A stretch of 64,000 nt of DNA from contig JAZRMW010000027.1 of NCBI GenBank assembly GCA_045647865.1, positions 1 through 64,000 of the forward strand. Reading direction: 5' to 3'. The position numbers were made by a program, and so were the translations under genes. This DNA comes from Phocaeicola_A sp045647865 (lineage in GTDB: Bacteria > Bacteroidota > Bacteroidia > Bacteroidales > Bacteroidaceae). Below are positions 52,513-60,566 of the stretch, piece after piece (the first letter of the stretch is position 1; the number at the start of each line of letters is the position of its first letter). Under the pieces are notes generated by a model. That model was not told the origin of the DNA. It worked only from the letters and a program-made list of their open reading frames with translations, and searched no databases.

Positions 52513-53580
52513 ATGAAAAAGTTACTTGCTTATGCATGTTTGTTGGTCGTACTGTTCTTTTTGGCAGGATGCAAGAAGAGCGGACCATCCATCTTTGCTC
52601 CGGCTGCCAGCGGCCGTCCTTATGAAATGTTGGTTGTGATGGATGACTCTTTGTGGAATCGTCCTGCAGGGCGTGCTTTGTTCGATGCACTTGATACAGA
52701 TGTACCAGGGTTGCCCCAAAGTGAACGCTCCTTCCGTATTATGCAGATAAATGAAAGCCAGATGAACGGAACATTCGGTATATTTCGTAATATAATACGT
52801 CCTGAGATTAGTCATATCTATTCACAAGTGAAGTTTAAGTTCGCTCGTGATGTCAATGCTTCTCCGCAGATGATAATGACTATTCAAGCACCCAACGAGG
52901 AGGCTTTTGCAGAGTATGTGAACAAACATAAGCAGACTATCGTCGATTTCTTTACACGTGCTGAGATGAATCGTCAGGTAAAACTGTTGGCCAAGGCATA
53001 CAGTCCTCTGATTGCAGAATTGGTGAAGGATAGCTTTGGGTGTGTGGTTTATGTACCTGAAGAATTGGAGAATTACAAACGTGGTAAGGATTTTCTTTGG
53101 GCTACGACCAATCGGGAACGTGATGACCTTAACTTTGTCATTTATTCCTATCCTTTTACTGATAAGGAGACCTTTACACTGGATTATTTCGTTCATAAGC
53201 GTGATTCTTTTATGAAAGCTAACCTGCCTGGTCCGTTGGAAGGGTCATATATGGCCACCGAAACTAATTTTCTCCTTTCGCGAGACATTGCTGTGCGTGG
53301 TAAGTATGCTCAGGAAGTGAAAGGCTTGTGGGAGATGGAAGGAGCCGTAATGGGAGGTCCTTTCGTGTCACACGTCCGTGTTGATGAGAAGAACCAGCGT
53401 GTCATTGTTTCCGAAGTTTTTGTTTATTCGCCCGGGCGTAAGAAACGTGATATCATGCGACGTATGGAAGCGGCTCTTTATACTTTGCAATTACCTGGCG
53501 AAGAGGAAATCGCTACTACTGTAGGTTCTGATGTGGAAGGTGTAGAAGAAGAACCCGTAACGAAAGAAAAGAAAAAATGA
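52513..53580 (+). CDS. DUF4837 lipoprotein
   Basis: A 355-residue lipoprotein (FFLAGC lipobox near residue 19). The mature part begins SGPSIFAPAASGRPYEMLVVMDDSLWNRPAGRAL, a DUF4837 hallmark, and carries YSYPFTDKETFTLDYFVHKRDSFMK and GLWEMEGAVMGGPFVSH in the second half. It ends in an acidic/lysine-rich tail. Conserved across Bacteroidota in the order rlmN-DUF4837-pdxA as here, with unknown function. Confidence 0.9.
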   Translation: MKKLLAYACLLVVLFFLAGCKKSGPSIFAPAASGRPYEMLVVMDDSLWNRPAGRALFDALDTDVPGLPQSERSFRIMQINESQMNGTFGIFRNIIRPEISHIYSQVKFKFARDVNASPQMIMTIQAPNEEAFAEYVNKHKQTIVDFFTRAEMNRQVKLLAKAYSPLIAELVKDSFGCVVYVPEELENYKRGKDFLWATTNRERDDLNFVIYSYPFTDKETFTLDYFVHKRDSFMKANLPGPLEGSYMATETNFLLSRDIAVRGKYAQEVKGLWEMEGAVMGGPFVSHVRVDEKNQRVIVSEVFVYSPGRKKRDIMRRMEAALYTLQLPGEEEIATTVGSDVEGVEEEPVTKEKKK

Positions 53581-53602
53581 GTCATATCTAAACAATATAA
53601 TT

Positions 53603-54679
53603 ATGAGTGAAAAACTGAGAGTGGGTATCACCCATGGAGATATAAATGGAGTAGGCTATGAAGTGATATTGAAAGCCTTTGAGAATCCAACGATGTTGGA
53701 GTTATGTACTCCTATTATTTACGGTTCGCCGAAAGTCGCAGCTTATCATCGAAAGGCCATTGACTGCGAGACGAATTTCAGTATCATTAATCAAGTAAGT
53801 GAAGCAAATCCCAACAAGTTGAGTGTGCTCACTTGTGTGGATGACGAGTTGAAAGTCGAATTGGGCAAGCCTAGTGAAGAGGGTGGTAAGGCTGCTTTGG
53901 CTGCTTTGGAACGGGCCTTGTCCGATTATCGTGAAGGTCTGATTGACGTTTTGGTGACTGCTCCTATCAACAAACATACCATACAGGCTGAGAACTTTCA
54001 GTTCCCAGGACATACCGAGTATATTCAGGAGCAGGTGGGTGAAGGGCAGAAGGCATTGATGATACTAATGAAGGATGAATTGCGTGTGGCTCTCGTTACC
54101 GGACATTTGCCCGTGAAGGAGATTTCTTCTTCGCTTACCAAAGAATTGATACAAGAGAAATTGAATATTTTCGAGCAATCGCTCCGTCAGGATTTTGGTA
54201 TTAGTAAGCCTCGTATAGCCGTATTGGCTCTTAACCCTCATGCTGGGGATAATGGTCTTTTGGGAACCGAGGAACAGGATATCATTATTCCTGCTATGGC
54301 AGAGCTCAAAGATAAGGGAATGTTCTGCTATGGACCTTATCCTGCTGATGGTTTTTTCGGCTCAGAGCAATTTACTAAGTTTGACGGTATCCTGGCTATG
54401 TATCACGATCAGGGATTGGCTCCTTTCAAGGCATTGGCAATGGAGGAAGGGGTTAATTATACAGCAGGACTTCCTATTGTGCGCACCTCGCCTGCTCATG
54501 GTACAGCCTACGACATTGCTGGTAAGGGGGTAGCTTCGGAAGCATCGTTGCGTCATGCCATTTATACGGCATTGGATATCTACCGTTGTCGTATGGCCGA
54601 TGCAGAGGCGCGCCAGAATCCATTGAAAAAACAATATCACGAAAAACGCGACGATAGTCATAAACTGAAATTGGATTAA
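53603..54679 (+). CDS. pdxA: 4-hydroxythreonine-4-phosphate dehydrogenase
   Basis: A 358-residue NAD-dependent dehydrogenase of pyridoxal 5'-phosphate synthesis. It starts VGITHGDINGVGYEVILKAF and has VTAPINKHTIQ, FPGHTEYIQE (zinc-ligand His), LNPHAGDNGLLG and MYHDQGLAPFKALA, then VRTSPAHGTAYDIAGKG. All metal and substrate residues appear intact. It lies 22 bp after DUF4837. Confidence 0.96.
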   Translation: MSEKLRVGITHGDINGVGYEVILKAFENPTMLELCTPIIYGSPKVAAYHRKAIDCETNFSIINQVSEANPNKLSVLTCVDDELKVELGKPSEEGGKAALAALERALSDYREGLIDVLVTAPINKHTIQAENFQFPGHTEYIQEQVGEGQKALMILMKDELRVALVTGHLPVKEISSSLTKELIQEKLNIFEQSLRQDFGISKPRIAVLALNPHAGDNGLLGTEEQDIIIPAMAELKDKGMFCYGPYPADGFFGSEQFTKFDGILAMYHDQGLAPFKALAMEEGVNYTAGLPIVRTSPAHGTAYDIAGKGVASEASLRHAIYTALDIYRCRMADAEARQNPLKKQYHEKRDDSHKLKLD

Positions 54680-54802
54680 TCCAGGAATATATAGGTCCAG
54701 AAGTTGCAGGTGTGTCGTCAAATGTATTGTCGGCATGAATATGGAAGACTTCGTTTGGCTTTTTGAACTTCTGTAACTTTTGGACTTTAAAAGAAGAGAG
54801 AA

Positions 54803-55510
54803 ATGAAATTTGCCATCATATCAGCCGGAGAAGGTTCGCGTTTGACACAAGAGGGGGTCACTAAACCTAAACCATTGGTCGAATTGAACGGTATGCCTAT
54901 GATTGAAAGGCTTATCCGTATCTTCATGCGCCAAGGGGCAGACTGTATTGTGATCATTATTAATGAACTTGTTCCCGAAACTAAAGAATTTCTTTGTCAT
55001 TTGCAGGATACATTGCCTATTGAATTGGTGGTGAAGACAACTCCAAGTTCGATGCATAGCTTTTATGAGATAAGTCATTTACTGGAGGGGGACCGTTTTT
55101 GTCTTACAACTGTGGATACAGTTTTTCGTGAGGAGGAGTTTTCTCAATATATAGAAGCTTTTCGTACTTCCGAAACTGATGGATTGATGGCAGTCACTGA
55201 TTTTGTGGATGACGAGAAACCTCTTTATGTATCTACAGACAATCAATTGCGAATTACAGGTTTTTACGATCAGAAGACACCGGATTGCAGGTATATATCC
55301 GGTGGTATCTATTGTTTAACCTCTCGAGCATTGGATACATTGAACCGTTGTATAGAACAAGGTCAGTCCCGTATGCGGAACTTCCAGCGTCAACTTGTTG
55401 CTGACGGATTACATCTTAATGCTTGGCCTTTTGAAAAAATTATAGATGTGGATCATGTTAGTGATATCGTGAAAGCTGAGGTGTTTTTGTGTAAGGAGGA
55501 AAGGATATGA
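54803..55510 (+). CDS. Sugar/alcohol-phosphate nucleotidyltransferase (NTP_transferase family)
   Basis: A 235-residue nucleotidyltransferase with the pyrophosphorylase motif ISAGEGSRLTQEGVTKPKPLVELNG (given here in pieces: GEGSRL and KPKPLV), TVDTVF for the metal-binding Asp and FEKIIDVDHVSDI at the end. It overlaps the next gene by ATGA. In a cluster with inositol-phosphate synthase and a CDP-alcohol transferase, a CTP:inositol-phosphate cytidylyltransferase is a reasonable guess, but the sequence does not prove the nucleotide or sugar. Confidence 0.85.
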   Translation: MKFAIISAGEGSRLTQEGVTKPKPLVELNGMPMIERLIRIFMRQGADCIVIIINELVPETKEFLCHLQDTLPIELVVKTTPSSMHSFYEISHLLEGDRFCLTTVDTVFREEEFSQYIEAFRTSETDGLMAVTDFVDDEKPLYVSTDNQLRITGFYDQKTPDCRYISGGIYCLTSRALDTLNRCIEQGQSRMRNFQRQLVADGLHLNAWPFEKIIDVDHVSDIVKAEVFLCKEERI

Positions 55511-56337
55511 CCATCATTGCCATTAGTCGCAGTGTCCAATTTTCTCCCAATCACATTGGAAATGATGCTGCTATATATAATAAGGTGATAGAAGAACTTC
55601 GGAGTATGGGGCATTCTGTTTGTCTTTATACAGAAGAGGAGTTCATGCAGGTTTCTCTACCTGATACTTCTATAATGGTTGTAACCATGTCACGTGATAT
55701 CCGTACTGTCAACAAATTACTTGATTGGGAGAAGAGGGGAGTCGTTATCATTAATTCTCCACGAGGCATACTGAATTGTGTACGAAAGACCATGACAGAA
55801 CTGCTTTTGCAACAAAACGTACCTCATCCCCAAAGTTGGTTCCTTTCTACTGAAGATTCCTTGTCTGCAGATGTGTTTTTCCCCTGTTGGCTTAAACGGG
55901 GAGATTCTCATGCTATTGTTAAGGGAGATGTTTGCTATGCAGTTTCCCGTGATGAGGCAATCAGTTTGGTGAATGATATGAAACAACGTGGAATTTCCAC
56001 TGTAGTTGTTAACGAACATTTGCAAGGTGATTTGGTAAAGTTCTATGGTGTACAAGACGATCCTTTTTTCTATTGGTTCTATCCCTCTTCTACGTCTCAC
56101 AGCAAGTTCGGTTTGGAAGAAATTAATGGAAAAATACAAGGCTTTTCCTTTGATTCTCGCTTGTTGAAGCAGTATGCAGACAAAGCTGCCCGTGTATTGG
56201 ATGTCCCCATATATGGTGGCGATGCAGTGGTAGCTCCTGATGGAAATATTCGGATTATAGATTTCAACGATTGGCCCAGTTTTGCTCCTTGCCGTGATGA
56301 AGCTGCGAGGGCGATAGCAAGAAGGGTGATAAAATAA
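55507..56337 (+). CDS. ATP-grasp-like protein
   Basis: A 276-residue protein with the ATP-grasp arrangement: a Rossmann-like N-terminal part (IIAISRSVQFSPNHIGNDAA, MVVTMSRDIRTVNKLL), a central ATP-binding region with FPCWLKRGDSHAIVKGDVC and VVNEHLQGDLVKFYGV, and the metal-binding end GGDAVVAPDGNIRIIDFNDWPSF. It should ligate a carboxylate to an amine or thiol via acyl-phosphate. Substrate unknown. It is translationally coupled to the nucleotidyltransferase and followed 8 bp later by the CDP-alcohol transferase. Confidence 0.82.
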   Translation: MTIIAISRSVQFSPNHIGNDAAIYNKVIEELRSMGHSVCLYTEEEFMQVSLPDTSIMVVTMSRDIRTVNKLLDWEKRGVVIINSPRGILNCVRKTMTELLLQQNVPHPQSWFLSTEDSLSADVFFPCWLKRGDSHAIVKGDVCYAVSRDEAISLVNDMKQRGISTVVVNEHLQGDLVKFYGVQDDPFFYWFYPSSTSHSKFGLEEINGKIQGFSFDSRLLKQYADKAARVLDVPIYGGDAVVAPDGNIRIIDFNDWPSFAPCRDEAARAIARRVIK

Positions 56338-56345
56338 ACGAAACT

Positions 56346-57266
56346 ATGTCGACAATCAAGCCACAAGGAGGTGTTGCCTCCACTTATAAATCCCTCGATA
56401 CAGAGGAGCGTTTTGATATCTATTTCAACCGTCCTATTGGTTATGCTTGGGCATTGTTGTTCAAAGCATTGCATATACATCCCAATGTTGTAACCATTGT
56501 GTCCATTCTGTTGGGAGCCGCGTCGGGTTACTTTTTTTACTTTACCGATTGGAAACAGAATCTCATAGGCATACTTTTGCTTGTATGGGCTAACCATTAT
56601 GATAGTGCTGATGGACAATTGGCACGTATGACTGGGCAAAAAACCTTATGGGGACGTATCCTCGATGGTTTTGCAGGTGATGTGTGGTTCTTTTCTATCT
56701 ATTTCTTTATCTGTTTGCGACTTACTCCCACATGGGGTATCTGGATATGGATGATGGCTGCCTTGTCCGGATTGATATGTCACAGTAAACAGTGTGCTTT
56801 AGCCGATTACTATCGTAATATTCATCTCTATTTCCTTAAAGGGAAGGATGGAAGCGAGTTGGACAATTCGCATCAGCAGCATTCTCTTTTCCGCGAGGCT
56901 CCGTGGAAAGGACACTTCTGGTTCAAGCTCTTTCACTTTTTTTATGGTAATTACACCCATTCGCAAGAGCAGATGACACCCAAGTTTCAACGTTTCTTTG
57001 TTCTGGTACAACAAAAATTTGGGCAACGCATTCCTCAATACTTGCGTGATGAGTTTCGTGCCGGGAGCTTACCACTGATGAAATGGGCCAATATCCTCAC
57101 TTTTAATACTCGTGCTATCATACTCTTTGTTGTGATTCTTATGGGAGTGCCTTGGGTTTATTTCGTGTTTGAATTGACGGTGATGAACATTCTCTTTTTT
57201 TATATGCGTGGTCGGCATGAAGCGTTGTGCGCCCGATTGACAACAGAATTGGAGGGAAAGGCATGA
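56346..57266 (+). CDS. CDP-alcohol phosphatidyltransferase (candidate phosphatidylinositol-phosphate synthase)
   Basis: A 306-residue membrane enzyme. The family signature D-x2-DG-x2-AR-x8-G-x3-D-x3-D is fully present in DSADGQLARMTGQ followed by GRILDGFAGD (about residues 84-107). Several hydrophobic helices flank it. Given inositol-3-phosphate synthase and a HAD phosphatase in the same cluster, the likely reaction is CDP-diacylglycerol plus inositol phosphate to phosphatidylinositol phosphate, the route reported for Bacteroides inositol lipids. The last codons overlap the next gene by ATGA. Confidence 0.85.
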   Translation: MSTIKPQGGVASTYKSLDTEERFDIYFNRPIGYAWALLFKALHIHPNVVTIVSILLGAASGYFFYFTDWKQNLIGILLLVWANHYDSADGQLARMTGQKTLWGRILDGFAGDVWFFSIYFFICLRLTPTWGIWIWMMAALSGLICHSKQCALADYYRNIHLYFLKGKDGSELDNSHQQHSLFREAPWKGHFWFKLFHFFYGNYTHSQEQMTPKFQRFFVLVQQKFGQRIPQYLRDEFRAGSLPLMKWANILTFNTRAIILFVVILMGVPWVYFVFELTVMNILFFYMRGRHEALCARLTTELEGKA

Positions 57267-58249
57267 AACAGAAGTATCGTAATATCTTCTTGTTTTTTGG
57301 CATTGCAGCTATTGTTGTGATGTTATGTTCCTTTGATATGGACTATGCCGAGCTTTGGCAGAACTTGCTTCGGGCCGGACGTTGGTTCCCTGCTATCGTA
57401 GGTTTGTGGGTTGTTATCTATTTGATGAATGCTCTTTCTTGGTATTGTATCATTCGTGATGGAAAAGATTGTCCCGTCTCTTTTGGACGAATCTATAAAC
57501 TTACCATCTCGGGTTTTGCCCTCAATTATGCAACTCCCATGGGATTGATGGGAGGTGAACCTTACCGTATCATGGAACTGACACCTTATTTGGGGGCCAG
57601 TCGCGCTACATCGTCGGTCATCCTCTATGTCATGATGCACATCTTCTCACACATCAATTTTTGGTTTTTTTCTATCTTTCTTTATCTTTTTCTATACAAG
57701 GTGACGTGGGAAATAGGTGTATTGCTCGCCATTATTGGGACCTTTTGTCTGCTTGCCATCTACTTCTTTATGAAAGGTTATAGGAATGGTATGACCTTGA
57801 GAACTCTGAGTCTGTTGTGTCATATCCCTTTTGTCCGTCGATGGGCTGTGGGGTTTGTAAAACGCCAACATGAAACGTTGGAACGTATTGACAATCAGAT
57901 AGCCCAATTGCATAAGCAGAGGAAACTTACATTCTATCTCTCTTTCTTGATAGAGTTCCTTTCCCGTATAGTAGGTTGTCTTGAGGTTTGGTTTATTCTC
58001 AACATACTTACAACGGATGTCAGTTTTGCTGCCTGCATCCTGATTATGTCATTCTCTTCCTTATTCGGCAACTTGTTCTTCTTCTCTCCCATGCAATTGG
58101 GAGCCCGCGAAGGCGGATTGGCATTGGCCGTGGCTGGATTGGCCATTCCCAGTGCTTTCGGAGTTTATACGGGACTACTTACCCGTGTGCGCGAACTCAT
58201 TTGGATTGTTATCGGGGTTGCCTTGATGAAAGTGGGAAATGGAAAGTAA
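57263..58249 (+). CDS. Lysylphosphatidylglycerol-synthase-type membrane protein (UPF0104/YbhN-like)
   Basis: A 328-residue polytopic protein starting MKQKYRNIFLFFGIAAIVV. The open frame extends 12 codons upstream, but the ATGA overlap with the preceding stop supports this start. Conserved features are TISGFALNYATPMGLMGGEPYRI, VMMHIFSHINFWFFS and FFSPMQLGAREGGLALAV. The family comprises membrane domains linked to lipid flipping or aminoacyl-lipid synthesis, without the acyltransferase half here. In an inositol-lipid cluster, lipid translocation is a plausible role; it is inference. Confidence 0.85.
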   Translation: MKQKYRNIFLFFGIAAIVVMLCSFDMDYAELWQNLLRAGRWFPAIVGLWVVIYLMNALSWYCIIRDGKDCPVSFGRIYKLTISGFALNYATPMGLMGGEPYRIMELTPYLGASRATSSVILYVMMHIFSHINFWFFSIFLYLFLYKVTWEIGVLLAIIGTFCLLAIYFFMKGYRNGMTLRTLSLLCHIPFVRRWAVGFVKRQHETLERIDNQIAQLHKQRKLTFYLSFLIEFLSRIVGCLEVWFILNILTTDVSFAACILIMSFSSLFGNLFFFSPMQLGAREGGLALAVAGLAIPSAFGVYTGLLTRVRELIWIVIGVALMKVGNGK

Positions 58250-58265
58250 CGTATTATAGGACAAT

Positions 58266-58991
58266 ATGATTCAAGGAATAATTTTCGATTATGGCGGCAC
58301 ATTGGACACTAATGGTGTGCATTGGGCCGAAATGTTGTGGCGGCAATATGAAACTTGTGGTCTGCCCGTAGCTAAAACTGATTTTCGTGAGGCGTACGTA
58401 CATGGCGAACGCACGATGGGAAAGTTGCCATTAGTGAAACCTACAGATAATTTTCATCAAGTGCTCATAATCAAAAGCCGTTTGCAATTGCAGTTCCTCG
58501 TGGATAAAAAATGCTTGTGTGCGGAGAAATATCCAGTGGAAACCTATGCCCAACGTTTGGCTGACGGTGGTTATGCCGTGGCCAAAGAGACTGTTAATAA
58601 TGCCCGAAAAGTACTCCAAAGATTAAAAAAGGAGTATAAATTAGTACTTGTTTCAAACTTTTATGGAAACATCCGCACGATTTTGGAAGATTTTGGTTTA
58701 CTTTGCTGCTTTGAAGGGGTGATAGAATCTTCCGTAGTGGGATTAAGGAAACCCGACCCTGCAATCTTTGCCTTAGGTGTGGAGACTTTGGGAATACCTT
58801 CAGGACAGGTCGTTGTTGTTGGCGATTCTTATGCAAAGGACATAGTGCCTGCCCACACTATCGGATGCCACACTGTGTGGTTGAAGGGTATCGGTTGGAG
58901 CGAAGAAAAGGTGGATGAGGCTTTGCCCGATGCAATCATTGCAGATCTGGTAGAAATTCCGGAGACTATTGATAAAATAAATAAAAGATAA
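58266..58991 (+). CDS. HAD-family phosphatase (candidate phosphatidylinositol-phosphate phosphatase)
   Basis: A 241-residue HAD hydrolase. Motif I is IIFDYGGTLDTNG: the nucleophile Asp is present but the second Asp of DxD is Gly, as in a number of HAD branches. Motif II is LVLVSNFYGN, the Lys motif is SVVGLRKPDPAIF, and motif IV is VVVGDSYAKDIVPA. In the neighbouring pathway it would remove the phosphate from phosphatidylinositol phosphate. The next gene starts 5 bp after its stop. Confidence 0.85.
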   Translation: MIQGIIFDYGGTLDTNGVHWAEMLWRQYETCGLPVAKTDFREAYVHGERTMGKLPLVKPTDNFHQVLIIKSRLQLQFLVDKKCLCAEKYPVETYAQRLADGGYAVAKETVNNARKVLQRLKKEYKLVLVSNFYGNIRTILEDFGLLCCFEGVIESSVVGLRKPDPAIFALGVETLGIPSGQVVVVGDSYAKDIVPAHTIGCHTVWLKGIGWSEEKVDEALPDAIIADLVEIPETIDKINKR

Positions 58992-58996
58992 TATAT

Positions 58997-60304
58997 ATGA
59001 ACAATCAGAATGTGAAGCCGGCTGACGGCAAACTAGGAATCATGGTCGTAGGACTTGGTGCTGTGACTTCCACTTTCATGACCGGTGTGTTGATGGCACG
59101 AAAGGGATTGACCAAGCCCGTAGGTTCCATGACGCAGTACGATAAAATTCGTGTTGGTAAGGGCGCAGACAAAAAGTATCTGTCTTATTCTGAAATCGTT
59201 TCTCTTGCCAAATTGGACGATATTGTTTTCGGTGCATGGGATGTATATCCTGCTGATGCTTATCGTTCTGCTATGTATTGTGAGGTCTTGAAGGAAAAGG
59301 ATATCAATCCAGTGAAAGATGAATTGGAGAAGATTGTGCCCATGAAGGCTGCTTTCGACAAGAACTTTGCCAAACGTCTTGATGGTGACAACGTGAAGGA
59401 CTGCAAGACTCGTTGGGAGATGGTGGAGGCTCTTCGTGAAGATATTCGTCGTTTCAAAGCCGAGAATGGTTGTACCCGCATTGTAGTAGCTTGGGCGGCA
59501 TCGACTGAAATCTATGTTCCTGTCTACGAACCTGTACATGGTTCTCTCGCAGCCCTTGAGCAAGCCATGAAGGACAACGATACCGAGCATATCGCTCCTT
59601 CCATGTGTTATGCGTATGCTGCTTTGTCCGAAAATGCTCCTTTCATCATGGGGGCTCCCAATACCACGGTTGATATCCCTGCAATGTGGGAACTTGCCGA
59701 AAAGACCCGAATGCCTATTGCCGGTAAAGACTTCAAGACGGGGCAGACTCTCGTGAAGTCTGGTTTTGCTCCCATTATCGGTACCCGTTGCTTGGGCTTG
59801 AATGGATGGTTCTCAACCAATATCCTGGGTAATCGTGACGGATTGGTACTCGATGAACCGGATAATTTCCGAACCAAAGAGGTGAGCAAACTCTCAACTC
59901 TTGAATCAATTCTTGTACCCGAAGCTCAGCCCGACCTTTATACTGATTACTACCACAAGGTACGTATCAACTATTATCCTCCCCGGAATGATGATAAGGA
60001 GGGGTGGGACAATATTGACATCTTTGGTTGGATGGGGTATCCTATGCAGATAAAGATCAATTTTCTTTGCCGTGATTCTATTTTGGCTGCTCCACTTTTG
60101 CTTGATCTTTGCCTACTTTCCGATTTGGCAGCACGTGCAGGGCGTTATGGTATCCAGCGCTTTTTGAGTTTTTATCTCAAGGCACCAATGTACGATTATC
60201 GTACCGACGAAGTGCCTGTTAATCATCTTTTTCAACAATATACTATGCTAAAGAATGCCATCCGTGAAATGGGTGGTTACGAGGCTGATGAAGAAATCGA
60301 TTGA
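58997..60304 (+). CDS. ino1: myo-Inositol-3-phosphate synthase
   Basis: A 435-residue NAD-dependent synthase that converts glucose 6-phosphate to inositol 3-phosphate. The Rossmann motif is VVGLGAVTSTFMTGVLMARKG; the catalytic region includes GKDFKTGQTLVKSG, GLNGWFSTNILGNRDG and the conserved KVRINYYPPRNDDKEGWDNIDI. This is the commitment step to inositol and places the cluster 54.8-60.3 kb in inositol-lipid metabolism. Convergent with the HTCS gene. Confidence 0.95.
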   Translation: MNNQNVKPADGKLGIMVVGLGAVTSTFMTGVLMARKGLTKPVGSMTQYDKIRVGKGADKKYLSYSEIVSLAKLDDIVFGAWDVYPADAYRSAMYCEVLKEKDINPVKDELEKIVPMKAAFDKNFAKRLDGDNVKDCKTRWEMVEALREDIRRFKAENGCTRIVVAWAASTEIYVPVYEPVHGSLAALEQAMKDNDTEHIAPSMCYAYAALSENAPFIMGAPNTTVDIPAMWELAEKTRMPIAGKDFKTGQTLVKSGFAPIIGTRCLGLNGWFSTNILGNRDGLVLDEPDNFRTKEVSKLSTLESILVPEAQPDLYTDYYHKVRINYYPPRNDDKEGWDNIDIFGWMGYPMQIKINFLCRDSILAAPLLLDLCLLSDLAARAGRYGIQRFLSFYLKAPMYDYRTDEVPVNHLFQQYTMLKNAIREMGGYEADEEID

Positions 60305-60342
60305 TATCACAATTCCTTCACCATAAATTCAATGATACATTT

Positions 60343-60548
60343 TCGGACACCAATTAAAAACGTCGGATATCCATAATAATTGTTCAAGAAAGATAGGTAT
60401 GTTGATTTGGATTTTATGCATGGTAGATTCTGATTTTCAAACGTCAATAAAAAATGGTGTCCGATAAGAACCGAAAAGAGTTTTAAAAGTGATCTCAACC
60501 GCTGATTTTATGCGGTTGAGATTTCTTTTACTATTATCGGACACCAAT
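60343..60548. repeat. Three TCGGACACC repeats between convergent genes
   Basis: Copies are at 60343-60351 and 60537-60545 on the plus strand and at 60456-60464 inverted. The inverted and last copies extend to a 14-of-15 match (TATCGGACACCAAT with its complement) and bracket the terminator hairpin at 60492-60522, like a small element with terminal repeats. The 9-mer also occurs inside the MITE-like element near 45845. Confidence 0.55.
60492..60528. terminator. Terminator between the inositol cluster and the HTCS gene
   Basis: ATCTCAACCGC (60492-60502) and GCGGTTGAGAT (60512-60522) pair perfectly around a 9-nt loop, followed by TTCTTTT. Confidence 0.8.
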
Positions 60549-60566
60549 AATAATAAATAATGGATG

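Noticed and set aside
54803..56337. Lipopolysaccharide or capsule locus
   Set aside because: No glycosyltransferases, flippase or polymerase adjoin; MIPS, the CDP-alcohol transferase and the HAD gene fit inositol lipids better.
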